A stretch of 64,000 nt of DNA, taken from the NCBI GenBank assembly GCA_963556255.1, contig OY744605.1, forward strand, positions 11,971,140 through 12,035,139, written 5' to 3'. A model generated the notes under the pieces. It was not told the DNA's origin. It saw only the letters and a list, made by a program, of their open reading frames with translations, and did not search any database. This DNA is from Allolobophora icterica (Eukaryota; Annelida; Clitellata; Crassiclitellata; Lumbricidae). Below are positions 19,315 to 30,525 of this stretch, one piece after another. Positions within the stretch are counted from its first letter, which is position 1, and the number at the start of each line of letters is the position of its first letter. The position numbers were made by a program, and so were the translations under genes.

Positions 19315-19875
19315 AAACCCGTCGTGATTCGATCGCAATGGATGATACACACCTGTTCAGATTGGGTCAAAGGGCAAGATCTTGTTACCTGCCGCAGGTG
19401 AACTTATTCGAACTTTCCCACCCAACTTTACCACAACAACTGGGATAAAAAAAAACACTGCACCTATGAAACTGTCACTATATATGTGATGTCTGGCAGC
19501 AGCAGAAACTATCGCATCAAATCGCTGACAACCACAAACCTTCTGGTAACGAAGCAGTCACTGTGGCCCACAGCCAGACATCACTTGGTATGACTATGAC
19601 GAGTTTCTCAGGACAAGGCACTGACTAGACCAAAAATCTGTCATTAGAATTACAATCGTTTAGCGACCTTTTGTCATATCAATCAATTCAAGTGCTCTGA
19701 CAACAAACAGTTTTTGCCTGCTAGCATTCTAGCCATGTTAGCATTTCTCGTTTTCATACAATGTGCAAGATTTTTATAAAATTAAATATACGAGACATAC
19801 ATATGCACACACATATGCATGACATTGTGTGCATAAAAGCATATTATATGAATAAATACATATTTTAATGCATCA
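19315..19875. other. No gene seen
   Basis: Mixed sequence. ORFs are short and unrecognised. Confidence 0.4.
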
Positions 19876-20099
19876 ATGTTTACAGGTTTATAAATATTAT
19901 GTGTATGCTACCAATCTTAAAGCTCGAGATTTCTACAGCACCCAATGAAAGCCATGTCACCAGAACTAGGCTAAGTCAACTTCCTAGTGAAATTTGACAT
20001 ATCTTTAGTCTCCATAGACAATCCTTGTGGAGACAATTTTCACTTCAACCTTTTTTGATACCAAGTTTCTATTAACAATAAAATTAACTAATGAAGAAA

Positions 20100-20190
20100 A
20101 AGAAGAGCAGTCCCGTAAGCCAGCCATGAGAGGAACCCATGGTACTTCATTTTCTCAGCCTCGGCATATGAAGGCGGGTGACCATTCACT
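20100..20190 (-). mobile_element. SINE family A fragment
   Basis: AGAAGAGCAGTCCCGTAAGC, CCCATGGTACTTCATTTTCT and CAGCCTCGGCATATGAAGG match the 3' body in reverse. Confidence 0.7.
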
Positions 20191-20649
20191 AAAACTGGTT
20201 GTTGACTGAAGACTGCTACTAATAGCAAGTTTCTATTACCAGAATCTGTTAAGAGAATAACGTCAACTAAAACCTATTGCTATAGCCTCAGGTTTACACT
20301 AACAATTACTAACAATAAATCTGAAGCAACGCTAAGAATCATCCATGTATGTATGTATGCAGGCACAAGTCAAAACAACACAAACCTGGCCGTGTAGCCT
20401 TGACCCTGTTCATGTTTAAAAAGTGTTTACTGTGTGCAATCCCTCCCCCCAACTGCGCCTATGAATGAGCTCCACTTCAGGTTCTCTGCATTCACTCAGA
20501 GTCGGATTAACCAGTGGGGAGCACAAAGCTTGATCAGTGAGATTTGTATACACTTTGACTATTAACTGGAGCAGCATGGCATACACTACACAGCATTGAC
20601 AATGCCAAGGCACACCATCATCCAACTATGAATATTGATCAATATTATA

Positions 20650-20699
20650 TGTATGTATATATATATATATATATATACACATACATATAAAATTGATCA

Positions 20700-20730
<31 letters not shown>

Positions 20731-20736
20731 TATAGG
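20650..20736. repeat. (TA)n/(CA)n microsatellites
   Basis: Two TA runs separated by AAAATTGATCAA, the second ending in CACACACA. Confidence 0.9.
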
Positions 20737-21063
20737 ACATAAGCCCCCTGCCCTGCCACCTGCTGGCATATCCATAGGCATTAGATGCAACCCACATTGG
20801 CTCTAACAGTGGAATCATATAATTTACTCTCGTTCTGGTGACTTGGCTTTCAATGGCTGCTGTAGAAATCTCGAGCTTTAAGATTGGTAGCACACCCATA
20901 ATGCCTATAAACCTGTGGACCCATCAGAGAATATGGGTCCCATATGGGCTCCAAGTGGGGATGCTGGCAGGGTGTGTGGCGTTTATATGGTGACCCAAGA
21001 GTGGTCCGTCACTCCAGCCCTGTAGGCACTGCATCTGCCTGAGGTAAGACGCATCTCTTAAAC

Positions 21064-21200
21064 ATTGTGCTTATTTATATAGCACCACCTCAGAATATCT
21101 CAGTATATATAACTGTTTATTTATATAGCACCTCTTCGATAAAACTCATCAGAGGTGCTCTCGACCTGACTACACAAGACCAAGATCGAAATATAATGTT
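21064..21200 (-). mobile_element. LINE 3' end fragments (CR1/L2-like family)
   Basis: TTTATATAGCACCWC appears twice (21075 and 21121), the second followed by CATCAGAGGTGCTCTCGAC. This is the reverse of the LINE end GGGAGYGCCTCTGA...GGCGCTATATAAA seen at 22327 and 28150. Confidence 0.6.
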
Positions 21201-21590
21201 ACAAAACACTTCAACTGCGCATTTCCTGCACCGCCATAAACTGCTGCTTTGCAGGGCCATCAAACTTAACTAAACAAGTGTAACTTTAGCGATCCGACAA
21301 CCTCGCGTACATGTGCACGTGTGCTGCTGAAGTAGCCATCTCGAACAAACGAGGGGATGATTGACCTATTGTCACAGAAAATGATCCTGTCGTTCTACAC
21401 AAGTCAACAGGATCTAAGTTTCGTGCTAGCAACTTCCAGATAAAATCATGCGAATCTTCTATTTCTTCGAACTTTGGCCAGATTTTGCAATTACATAATC
21501 TGAATTTGAAACCTGCAGTGAAATTTCAACAGATTAATTCTCTGATATGATCATCTGACTTATGGAACGGATTAAACCCTCAATTAACCA
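21200..21590. other. No gene seen
   Basis: Unique-looking sequence without recognisable coding potential. Confidence 0.4.
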
Positions 21591-21654
21591 TAGTGATAGA
21601 TCATGCCAACACATTCCGGAACAACTACACATCAATACACTATACTAAATGTGC

Positions 21655-21795
21655 TCATAGATACATACATGCATACACACATAAACATATTATATACACA
21701 CAGATATGTACACACATACATAAATACATACACATACATACATACACACAAAAACATATATACATACATAAACACATCAGTATACATACATGCAC
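21655..21795. repeat. CATA microsatellite, degenerate
   Basis: ACATACATA repeats interrupted by CACA and AAA. Overlapping His/Thr/Tyr ORFs are artefacts. Confidence 0.9.
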
Positions 21796-21824
21796 AGATT
21801 TTCCACTATTCTGCTCCTATGCTA

Positions 21825-21930
21825 GCTTTCTTTGGTTCTCCCGAATCACACAGTACATGCTTGACCAATTTCACTGGCTGCTTATTTCATCCAGAATTCA
21901 GCTCAACCCAACACAGCTCAACTAATCTAA
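21825..21930 (+). mobile_element. LINE ORF2 fragment
   Basis: Translation gives SRITQYMLDQFHWLLISSRI, matching the conserved ITPxLxxLHWLPxxxRI region near the C-terminus of CR1/L2-like LINE ORF2. It is a short dead fragment. Confidence 0.6.
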
Positions 21931-22189
21931 ATTAATGACTTCTATACTGCCATTATCATAATGTCCATAATATCAGTCAATGGTTGTATATATATATGCA
22001 TGCATATGTGTGTGTGTATCTATGTATGTATATATGTATTTATGTATATACGTATGCATTGTATGCACATGTGTACTGTTCAAACTCTTTGCCTTAACGC
22101 TCTCCTGTTTCCATAACACTTTAACGACGAGCTGCATTGATTACCCAGTCACCTTTAGTACACTCTGATCACTAAAGTCTTACACTCTT

Positions 22190-22318
22190 CCAGTCACTCT
22201 CCGATCTTTCCATCGACAGTGTACAGCAAGTGCAGCAGAACGTTTGACAAGTCCTTCTGTCCTGGCGGGGATTTGAACTGCCAACTTCGAGGTAGACAAA
22301 CCAGCATGCTAATAACAT
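22190..22318 (-). mobile_element. SINE family A fragment with tRNA-like head
   Basis: CGACAGTGTACAGCAAGTG, then CTGTCCTGGCGGGGATTTGA (box B in reverse) and CCAGCATGCTAA. Confidence 0.65.
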
Positions 22319-22326
22319 CTATCTAT

Positions 22327-22535
22327 CTATCTATCTAAAACGTTTATATAGCGCCCCTTCAAGGACTCTTTTCAGAGGCACTCCCGACCCAGGCCCGGTC
22401 AAAAAGAAATGTCTTAAGGAGACTGTAAAAGAAACCAGAGAGATCCCTAGGAAGGGAGTGAATCGCAAGAGGTAGATCGTTCCAAACGGCAGGACCAACC
22501 ACCGACTATAGTAAACCATCAGATTCCCCAACTTG
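22327..22535 (-). mobile_element. LINE 3' end with ORF2 C-terminus
   Basis: Reverse translation reads VVGPAVWNDLPLAIHSLPRD then FFYSLLKTFLFD and a stop. AVWNDLP and LKTFLF are the standard CR1/L2-type ORF2 end. The 3' terminus is GGGGCGCTATATAAACG, followed by (GATA)n at 22317-22336. Confidence 0.75.
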
Positions 22536-22539
22536 GGGA

Positions 22540-23140
22540 CTTGAGTTACAGCCAGTCAGTGACTGCATCAACAGCTGCTCAGTTTTCTCCATCTTAGATT
22601 ATTCAAGGCCAAACTCCGAGTACAGCCTGCACGTTTTACAGGTTCTCGAGAGGAACTATACAAATTGTTCAGATATATACACACACATATGCATGCATTC
22701 AAACTTACATAAATACATACATACATACATACATACATACATGCATCCAGTAACCCCATCACTGTCTTCACCAATTACTGCCGCAAAGCACCTTCATAAA
22801 TTCGGCTTACAAAAAAGGGGGTATGCATTTGTACCAACGTACTTAAATACACTGCTGCATAAGAAATCCTTCATCACTCGCTCACAGTATTAACATAAAA
22901 CTGGGATAATGCTAGTCTTAATGCTTGCTCCAAGATAAAACCTGTTTCCATTTGTAGACCTGTGTAATGTTTACGTTCTTAGGATCATAGCTATAGATAC
23001 AGATATAAATGTATATAAATAAGACATTATAAAACAGTTTATAACATTGCATCGGTTTTTATGTTCTACAGCAATTGTACTATTTTGCTACTTTTCACCA
23101 CTGTATGTATTGTTATTGTAAAGTATGATCATTTGTCTCG
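22540..23140. other. No gene seen; small CATA repeat
   Basis: A CATA microsatellite lies at about 22710-22745. The remainder is unrecognised, AT-rich sequence. Confidence 0.45.
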
Positions 23141-23154
23141 TGCTAATAAAAGAT

Positions 23155-23275
23155 TACTTACTTACATACACACATACACAAATACATACATACATAAATA
23201 AATGCATACACAAACACAAACATACATACACACACACATACATAGTTAGTAAGTTACATACATACATACATATTT
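23155..23275. repeat. CATA microsatellite
   Basis: ACATACATA repeats directly before the LINE 3' end. Confidence 0.9.
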
Positions 23276-23465
23276 TCGGTTGCTGGCCCCGCAACCTGGA
23301 ATGGTCTTCCTGTTGCACTCCGCCGGGTCCCTACGACTCACTGTATCTTGTTTCTTACAAACTTGAAAACTACTCTCTTTAGCCGTGGTTGGACTAGGAG
23401 CGCTTCTGGGTAGATCACCTTGAAGGGGCGCTATATAAAAGCTCCTTAATAATAATAATAATAAT
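23276..23465 (+). mobile_element. LINE 3' end with AAT tail
   Basis: Translation in the right frame gives SVAGPATWNGLPVALRR, the conserved ORF2 end. It terminates CACCTTGAAGGGGCGCTATA, then TAAAAGCTCCTT and an (AAT)n tail. Confidence 0.75.
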
Positions 23466-23469
23466 ACAA

Positions 23470-24055
23470 GCATACATACACACATATATAAACAAAATTT
23501 GAGCTGCTAAAGACATTAACTGTTAAAAGGTGAATTTGTTAGCCAGTTCTACATGTTTGTGAGAGACTGCCATTGTAGACAGTCTCCAGCAAAACACTAA
23601 ATATTTTGCTGCAGATAAACACGCCATTCATTTGTAGTTCACAAAGACAACTCTGGGGTCCTCAGAAGACACTACATTCTAATGCGTGCAAAAATCTCTA
23701 AAACTCCTCGATGAAACACCTTAACAGCACTTTATCAAACCTGTACTGAGACACTTGACAACTTCACTGAAGGTAAAGCTTCTGTTCCGTTGTTAAGTTT
23801 CTTTATTACAGCCTCAGGTTAAAAAACCTAGTCTAAAAGATGCACTCTAAAAGAGGTTGCAGCTGAAAATTCAATCTGTCTCTACCCAATGCAATAATAC
23901 CAGAATCTGACCTCAATATCGCGTTTGGCATAATGATACAGTGTGTAGTAACATGAGCCGAGGATGCAGATGTTTGACTAAGACCCAAGAATCAATGTTC
24001 ATGGTCTTAGGGAACGGCCACTTGTGGTCCCGTTTCTCTGCCGAGGTCACTTATT
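23470..24055. other. No gene seen
   Basis: No domain-bearing ORF or repeat family recognised. Confidence 0.4.
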
Positions 24056-24057
24056 AT

Positions 24058-24185
24058 AAATAATCAGTTCCTGAGGCCTGAGTTTCGGCGGCGACGGGTA
24101 CGAATAAATTATCTCTATTGTCCACTTTCACTTGTCAAGTCCATTGCTTCTCTTGGTGTTAGTCCAAGTGATGTTATAACTTACA
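24058..24185 (-). mobile_element. RTE-like LINE 3' fragment
   Basis: CAGTTCCTGAGGCCTGAG, CGGGTACGAATAAATTATCT and GTTAGTCCAAGTGATGTTAT match the copy at 18005. Confidence 0.7.
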
Positions 24186-24231
24186 GAGCAAACATGATGA
24201 GCTTCAAACTCCATCTAAATAAAATAAGAAA

Positions 24232-24518
24232 AAGATCAATTCCTTAGGCAAGCCCTGAGGCAGTCATGGTATGAAGTGTTAGCGACTTCATTTTCTTAGC
24301 CTCGGCATACGAGGGCAGGTGGCCAGTCCTTTCACTCGCCGTCTCATCTTCCCACTGACAGTGTACGGTCAGTGTACTCATCATAACCAAGTTGGCTAGG
24401 GGGTACAGATGAAACAGAAAACTCGAACCAAATTTCTGCCCTGGTGGGGATTTGAACCCCCCCTCCCCCAACCTCTCGATTGACAGTCCAGCGCTCTAAA
24501 CTCTACACTATCGAGCAA
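24232..24518 (-). mobile_element. SINE family A, near full length
   Basis: About 287 bp in reverse: CAAGCCCTGAGGCAG, ACTTCATTTTCTTAGCCTCG, CAGTGTACGGTCAGTGTACT, CTGCCCTGGTGGGGATTTGA (box B) and CAGCGCTCTAAAC (box A side). Confidence 0.88.
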
Positions 24519-24749
24519 TAAAGCAGGGTAATATCGCAAACCTTCAATCTCTGTAGTGTCATCTTACACAACTAATCTGCTCACAGAACTGTAAAACCTG
24601 ACTGACCTTCACAAATTAATTAATTTCAAACGTCGTAGACCAAAATATCAAACCGACAAAGCATCACTACATCATCAGCACAAGAAACAGTTAACAACAT
24701 CCGTGGAACATTTCGAAACGCAATACGGTAATTATACAATATCTGGCTT

Positions 24750-25560
24750 GGACAACATCACAGTAATTGGTGGCAGCGCTGCCTAGCATTCTCGCGGGGT
24801 AGGGCAGGGCATTTCATGACAGGGTTCGCATGAAGCCATGTAACCCACCTCGTTTAACAGTTGCTATGCTCATCAGGCGCACAGGATTTTCAGTAGAAAA
24901 ATGCACTCCGACGTTAGGCACGTCCGCTTTGAGTGCTCACCGGGCATGTTCGGTGTGTTGGGCGAGCGTGTAGGAGCACTCTGATCGAGTGCTGTGGTTG
25001 TGATCTGTATCTGCGGACTCTGTGACAGAAAGATCTGCTCAGCGAGTCTGTCTTTTTCACGACAGTTGGAAATATATTTGTCGCCCGTCAACGTCAAGGG
25101 ATTGGTTTAAAACGGACTGGTTGAAAACTTGCGGAGTCATTGACGGGGAAGTAGCGAAGTCCCTAATATCACGCTCTCTAGCAGTAAAGACGTCCAGAGA
25201 ACAGAGAACATACTACTTTTGTCAATTCTACAGACTGATCAATTGTAACAGGACTACAGAGGCATGCATGCTTCTGAATAGAGTCGAATAATACACGGGG
25301 TGAGTGCCAAAACTACCCAAGATAACACTGTTTGCTCGTAGCTTAGTCGTGTAAGGCATCATTAATCCAAGCGCTCGCCGTCTGTTCCTACTCGAAGTAC
25401 GCTCAGTGCGAATTCGGAGCGCACGTGGAGCACACCATACACTATCGGCCAATAGTGATTATCCTCGAGCATCAGTGTACCAACACATTTAGGGCACAAC
25501 GGTTAACCAAAGGGTGTGGGGAACGTAGGACGACGCAAGGCGGGAGCGGATGGTGAAATA
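24750..25560 (-). promoter_or_regulatory. CpG-rich stretch, candidate promoter or noncoding first exon
   Basis: CpG density and GC are visibly above the AT-rich surroundings. On the RBMS strand there is an open frame (about 25090-24947) ending at a good donor, CCCG|GTGAGC at 24946-24941. Joined to the exon at 13958 its frame would not match, so any use would be as 5' UTR with translation from the Met at 13928. Promoter role is inference. Confidence 0.3.
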
Positions 25561-25816
25561 ATTATTGCAAAATATTTCCTAAAATGACGATAAGGTCAAT
25601 AAAGTGGGGCGCCCACAACTCGAGCTATGGCTTAAGCACCAATGGAAGAGCGTCCCTTGATTTCCGGAAAAGCTATTTCAAAACGCAGACAGACAGACTG
25701 AAAGAGACAGAGAGAAAGACTGACGGACACATTGACACACACACACACAGGCAGAAATTCCTTTGGTCTGTAGTTCCTCTGACACTGAGTCAACTTTGAC
25801 CCAAACACAAGATTGC

Positions 25817-25973
25817 ATGTATGTATGTATGTATGTATGTATGTATGTATGTATGTATGTATGTATGTATGTATGTATGTATGACATGTATGTATGTATG
25901 TATGTAATGTATGTATGTATGTATGTATGTATGTATGTATGTATGTATGTATGTATGTATGTATGTATGTATG

Positions 25974-26004
<31 letters not shown>

Positions 26005-26052
26005 TGTATGTATGTATGTAATGTATGACATTTATATGTATGTATGGTAGAA
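25817..26052. repeat. (TATG)n microsatellite
   Basis: About 235 bp of nearly perfect TATG repeats. It abuts the 3' end of the reverse-oriented LINE that follows, so it looks like an expanded LINE tail. Confidence 0.97.
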
Positions 26053-27178
26053 TGGATGATTCAATGGATTGTATTTTTGTATGCCTGTTTAATGCACAAG
26101 GTATCAACCGATGGCACACCAAAACCAAACTGTAATCAGGTCAAAATCCAGAAGATCAATCCGTAAGACAGAGAGGCAGCCTATATGGTGGATAAGCAGT
26201 TTGAAAGAGGTAAGTTTTAAGTTGAGAACGATATGACACAAGCGACTGAGCAGAGCACACGGACATAGGGAGAGAGTTTCAAAAAGCAGGTCCAGCAACT
26301 GAAAAAGCTCGTTCACTAAGAACAGTTCTTGATTTACCTAAGAACAGACAAAGATAATCAGATGACCTCGTTGAATAATAAGTCTGGTGAACAATAACTG
26401 ATTTTAAGTATTGTGGCTGGCCAGAGTTCAAAGTTTTATAAACTATGTGCCCCAATTTGAAACAAATCCTTTGCTGCATGGGAAGCCAATGCAAAGCTTT
26501 AAACACAGGGGTTATATGTTCAGATTTGGATGTTCTAGCTATTGCTCTACCAAAGAGTTCCAAGCTCTCTGCAACTTCAGCATGTCTGATTTATTGATAC
26601 CAGTAAGAGGTGAGTTACAGTAATCTAGGCGACTTGAAACCAATGCGTTTGCCTGAGATATCCTTGAGGACAAGGGCATATAACACCTAATTCTGTATAT
26701 GTCACAAATGAACATTTATGATGCCTTGCAAATACTGTTTACATGGCCGGTGAGAGACATGGTAAAGTTGAAAACAACGCCTAAGTTATGAGCAGCGTCT
26801 GCCAGCTCAACAACTGAGTCACCAAGTTTCAATGACTTAAGTCAACCACATTTTTCAAATTGCTGTGGAGTACCCAGTTAACGAGGAGTTTATCTGCCGC
26901 CATCCAAGACTGTACCTCATCAAAGACAGCAGACAACAGCTGCACAGTTGAGTCACATGAGGATCAAGCACAGAACCTTGTGCAACACCGCATGACAACA
27001 AAGTACTAGATGAATAATTACCATTCAAACACACTGATTGACTGCGTGGACTAAGACGAGTACTAAACCAATTTAGTTCAGGACCAGAGATCCCAAACCA
27101 GTGCATGAGACAATGAAGACGAAGAAAATGGTCCACAGTATCAAAAGCAGCAGACAAGTCAAGAAGAACAAGTGCTGT
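26053..27178 (-). mobile_element. Degraded CR1/L2-like LINE, RT to 3' end
   Basis: In element orientation: LLDLSAAFDTVDH (RT motif A) and SCGVAQGSVLDP (motif B) at about 27170-26930, then SRLDYCNSPL and KLQRAWNSLV, then FKALHWLPMQQRI and SERAFSVAGPAF with a broken NSLP. The 3' UTR carries ATCGGTTGATACCTTGTGCA. Stops and shifts show it is inactive, and it is 5'-truncated. The same 3' part occurs at 33829 and 37082. Confidence 0.85.
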
Positions 27179-27242
27179 AACCTTACTGCGAGAGGCGCTT
27201 TATAAATGCATAAATACAATACAATACAATACAATACAATAC
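27178..27242 (+). mobile_element. LINE/SINE 3' end with (ATACA)n tail
   Basis: GCGAGAGGCGCTTTATAAAT followed by ACAATACAATACA repeats. The same end and tail appear at 52404-52460. Confidence 0.6.
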
Positions 27243-27317
27243 ACCTGTCCATTGAGAATACGGTGTCATTATGAACAGCAAGAAGACCATACAATAGAAA
27301 CTGATGTCACTGAGCAT

Positions 27318-27396
27318 ATGTGTGCAAAGGACTCAAACCCATAGGCCTACTCTCTGCATTAAAGGCCCAGCACTCTAACAAATCAGCAACCGTGCC
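27318..27396 (-). mobile_element. tRNA-like SINE head fragment
   Basis: GGACTCAAACCCATAGG (box B reversed) and GCACTCTAACAAATCAGCAA (box A side). Confidence 0.5.
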
Positions 27397-27663
27397 CCAC
27401 TATGTAAGTACGCACGTACGCACATATATACGTACAAATTATGTGTGCGTATATGTATGTATACACTTTACGATGACTTAAGTCGCATGATGTATCGGTG
27501 CATCACGATGACCTAAGTCGCATGACTGCAGACATCCAAATGATAATCCTACTGAGAAATTTGATTAGATGAGTCTATCCCAAATGTAAATCTGTCTGTC
27601 TGAATATGGCACCAATAGCTAGCATTCCCCTTAATACAAAGTATTGCTGTCATTCATATAGAC

Positions 27664-27979
27664 CAGCGGTTCTCAACCTTTTGAGAATCAAGGACCACCT
27701 ATAAATTTTTTGTCTCGGTCGCGGACCACCACAAAAATTGTGCGAAAAATAAATTATTACAAAAGAAATTTTTTGCCATAAATTCGTGTATTATTAGTTT
27801 TATGATGCCATCTAGCTGATTCTAGTGATTGAAATAAACAAATTTTTAAGAATTGACAAAATTTGTCTGTTTCCATGTTTTTAATTGTAAAAATATAAAT
27901 TGTAGGCCTTGCTCGCGGACCACCAGGCAGATGGCCGCGGACCACCAGTGGTCCGCGGACCACAGGTTGAGAACCGCTG
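27664..27979. mobile_element. hAT MITE (Charlie-like ends)
   Basis: A 316-bp element with ends CAGCGGTTCTCAACC and GGTTGAGAACCGCTG (15-bp perfect inverted repeats) and an exact 8-bp duplication ATATAGAC (27656-27663 and 27980-27987). It has internal GGTCCGCGGACC palindromes and no coding capacity. Ends and duplication length are diagnostic of hAT. Confidence 0.95.
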
Positions 27980-28135
27980 ATATAGACCCCAGCCAAATGT
28001 ATAAGCACTTGTATCTGGACATTTTAGGAACCCCTCAGAACTCCGTGAAACACCACCAACTCAGTACTAGATGCGTAATTACCATTTGAATATACACTTG
28101 CAAAAATATACACTTTGCAGTCTTCTTTGGTATTT

Positions 28136-28372
28136 TATTTATTTTATTTCAGATATTTCTATAGCGCCTCCTCAAGTCTACTACTACTCAGAGGCGCTCC
28201 CGACTACAGCATTGGTATACTGTGTCGGAGTGTTCACGCCGAAGCGCCACGAGCAATCGCAAGTGAAGGACTTGCCCAAGGTCCGTACGCAGCGGCTAGA
28301 GTGGGATTCGTACCTGCAACCCTCAGGTCACAAGGCGCCAACTTACCACTGAGCCACCACCCCCACAACATG
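28136..28372 (-). mobile_element. SINE family C, CORE-like
   Basis: In element orientation: box A region GGCTCAGTGGTAAGTTGG, box B region GGTTGCAGGTACGAATCCC, centre GGACCTTGGGCAAGTCCTTC (very like the CORE/MIR motif), and end GGAGGCGCTATAGAAATA with an AAT/AAAT tail. The end matches the CR1/L2-like LINE ends here, suggesting that LINE as its partner. Confidence 0.8.
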
Positions 28373-28479
28373 GGTATGACCCATGGTGAGCTTCACTTTA
28401 TTTTTAAAAGGTTCTTAGCACAACATTAGTGAAGTTTGGAGAAATTCGATTTGTTATCTTCCATCTGACTTCTGATTTC

Positions 28480-28965
28480 CAGCTGGTTCCCGTCGTTTAA
28501 CTTGGTTCTTCATTTTCCATGGAATATACGATTGTTCACATAAGTCTCTGCTTCCGCCCTAATTTCTCGAATTGTTCTGATTTCCCTCTTATTTCCAGTC
28601 TTCATGTTTTTCCTGATTCTTCATTTGGCACCTAATTTATACTTGGATCCTGTTTCCCATTTCGTTCCAGATTTTCCATACAATTCCTGATTTTCCATTT
28701 TGTTCCTGTTTATCACCTGGTTGATAATTTCAACCTGTATCCTATTTCCCAGAACTTCCTATGAACTTCCTGATTTTCCATAAAATTCTTGATTTTACAG
28801 CCTATTTCCCTTTTGGTTCCTTACTTTCCTGACAATTCATGATTTTCAATTTTTCCTTATATTCCAGGCAATTCCCAATTTCGATTTGCATCCTGATTTT
28901 CCAAGTGGTTCCTGATTTTCCAGATGATTTCTGCTATTCCACGTGGTTCCCAACTTTCCACCAAG
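28480..28965. repeat. Degenerate TTCCTGATTTTCCA minisatellite
   Basis: About 20 loose copies of a 22-26-bp unit centred on TTCCTGATTTTCCA. No coding potential. Confidence 0.75.
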
Positions 28966-28969
28966 AGTA

Positions 28970-29225
28970 TATATTCGCACAGGTGTTAACATGTAGTGAA
29001 TAAATTGCGGGCGGATGAGAGACTAGCTATCTATGAATGCTCACCTCAGGCAGTATTATTGGATGAGTTATCTCGGCTCACCTCAAGGCATGCAGATGAT
29101 GAGATGACAAGACGAAAGGAGTCAGCAGCATCTGAATCCAGTGAATGAAGGATATAGGTTCCCAAGTGGTAAGTGCCAACTCACCTGGTACAAGGAGGTG
29201 GCAGGATGGCACAGATAAAACCTAC
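28970..29225. other. No gene seen
   Basis: Unrecognised sequence between minisatellite and microsatellite. Confidence 0.4.
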
Positions 29226-29226
29226 G

Positions 29227-29347
29227 GATGGACGGACGGACGGACGGACGGACGGACGGATGGCCTGAGGCAGGTTTAATCTCAACTCAACTCAAGTGAT
29301 GTCCAATGAATAGAGATGACGAGAGATTGGCTTCATAAACCAAAACC

Positions 29348-29393
<46 letters not shown>

Positions 29394-29460
29394 CGACAGA
29401 CAGACAGACACACACACACACACAGACAGACACACACACACACACACAGACAAGGTACAT
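29227..29460. repeat. GGAC, CAGA and CA microsatellites
   Basis: (GGAC)9 at 29229-29266, (CAGA)n at 29349-29408, then CA-rich repeats to about 29450. Confidence 0.95.
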
Positions 29461-29629
29461 GTACAAATAACCCAAATCAGGCAGAGATGTGGAGACTGAG
29501 GTCATACAATTAGGGAGAGGGACAGGGACAGGGACAGGGAAGGAGACTTTACATAGGACACACAAATTAAGAAGTTCGAACATGCCAGCAGAGTCAACAG
29601 AGAAGTCAAGACTAAAATGAATGAAAGAG

Positions 29630-29633
<4 letters not shown>

Positions 29634-29703
<70 letters not shown>

Positions 29704-29820
29704 CAAGTGTGTGCGTATGTGCGTGTGTGCAAACGTGTGTGTATATGTGCATGTGTATGTGTGTGTATGTGTGTGTATGTGTGTGTATGTGCGAGTTTGT
29801 GTGTGTGTGTGCGTGCGTGC

Positions 29821-29852
<32 letters not shown>
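29634..29852. repeat. (GT)n microsatellite, interrupted
   Basis: Pure GT for about 65 bp, a GTAT/GCGT-interrupted middle, then pure GT again. Cys/Val and His/Thr ORFs across it are artefacts. Confidence 0.98.
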
Positions 29853-29855
<3 letters not shown>

Positions 29856-29899
29856 TGACAGACACACATAGTCAGACAGTCAGACAAAAGGGAGAATCA

Positions 29900-30300
29900 A
29901 AACAGTAGACTAGAAAACTGAAAACAAATCAGAGATTGGAGCAGCAGATTTTGCTCTCGGAGGGAGGAATCCAAGTAGAAGAAGCCCTTCCTTCCTTCCT
30001 CATCCTTCTCCCCTCTTGCTCCTCCTCAGCCGGCGGCGGCGACCATCATCAATGACAACAATGTTCAAAGAGCCTCCTTTCCTCCCTCCCTCCCTCTCTT
30101 GCCCCAGACGAAGGTCGCATTGTTTACTAGGACACCTTAGAAAGAAAAACTCCTTCATCTCCATTTGATGAAATGATGTTTCGTCTAAACACAGAACCTC
30201 ACAGATTCAGACACCAGACCTCCGCATCACATGGTCCGCTTTCTAATCATGTCCGCGCGCGCACACGCACACACACGCTTACAGCATACGCATGCGCACA
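29900..30300. other. C/T-rich DNA, no gene proven
   Basis: Includes CCGGCGGCGGCGACC (30031) and TTCCTCCCTCCC. Nothing identifiable as an exon. Confidence 0.4.
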
Positions 30301-30313
30301 AGTACACTTACAC

Positions 30314-30317
<4 letters not shown>

Positions 30318-30378
<61 letters not shown>
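30318..30378. repeat. (CA)n microsatellite
   Basis: About 60 bp of perfect CA. Confidence 0.97.
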
Positions 30379-30380
<2 letters not shown>

Positions 30381-30395
30381 CCAGTTTCGAGCCAC

Positions 30396-30525
30396 ATCAT
30401 CATCATCATCATTATCATCAGTTCTTGACGCCAGCCATTTGGCAACGATGGGTACGAATAAATGATCTCCATTGTCCTCAGTCATTTGTCAAGTCTATTG
30501 CCCCCTGTTGAAGAGGCACTATAAA
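30396..30525 (-). mobile_element. RTE-like LINE 3' end with CAT/GAT tail
   Basis: (CAT)n, then CAGTTCTTGACGCCAGCC, AACGATGGGTACGAATAAAT and CAGTCATTTGTCAAGTC, as at 18013. Confidence 0.7.

Larger units (their letters stand above)
19878..20919. mobile_element. Possible transposon bounded by about 90-bp inverted repeats
   Basis: 19878-19970 and 20830-20919 are inverted copies of each other (around 85 percent by eye). Both contain ATTTCTACAGCA/TGCTGTAGAAAT and TCTTAAAGCTCGAGA/TCTCGAGCTTTAAGA-type sequence. Between them lie a SINE A fragment and TA repeats. It may be a foldback element or an inverted duplication. I see no target duplication. Confidence 0.5.

Noticed and set aside
29287..29908. 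Long His/Thr and Cys/Val ORFs
   Set aside because: They are translations of a (GT)n microsatellite in every frame; no conserved domain and no codon bias.
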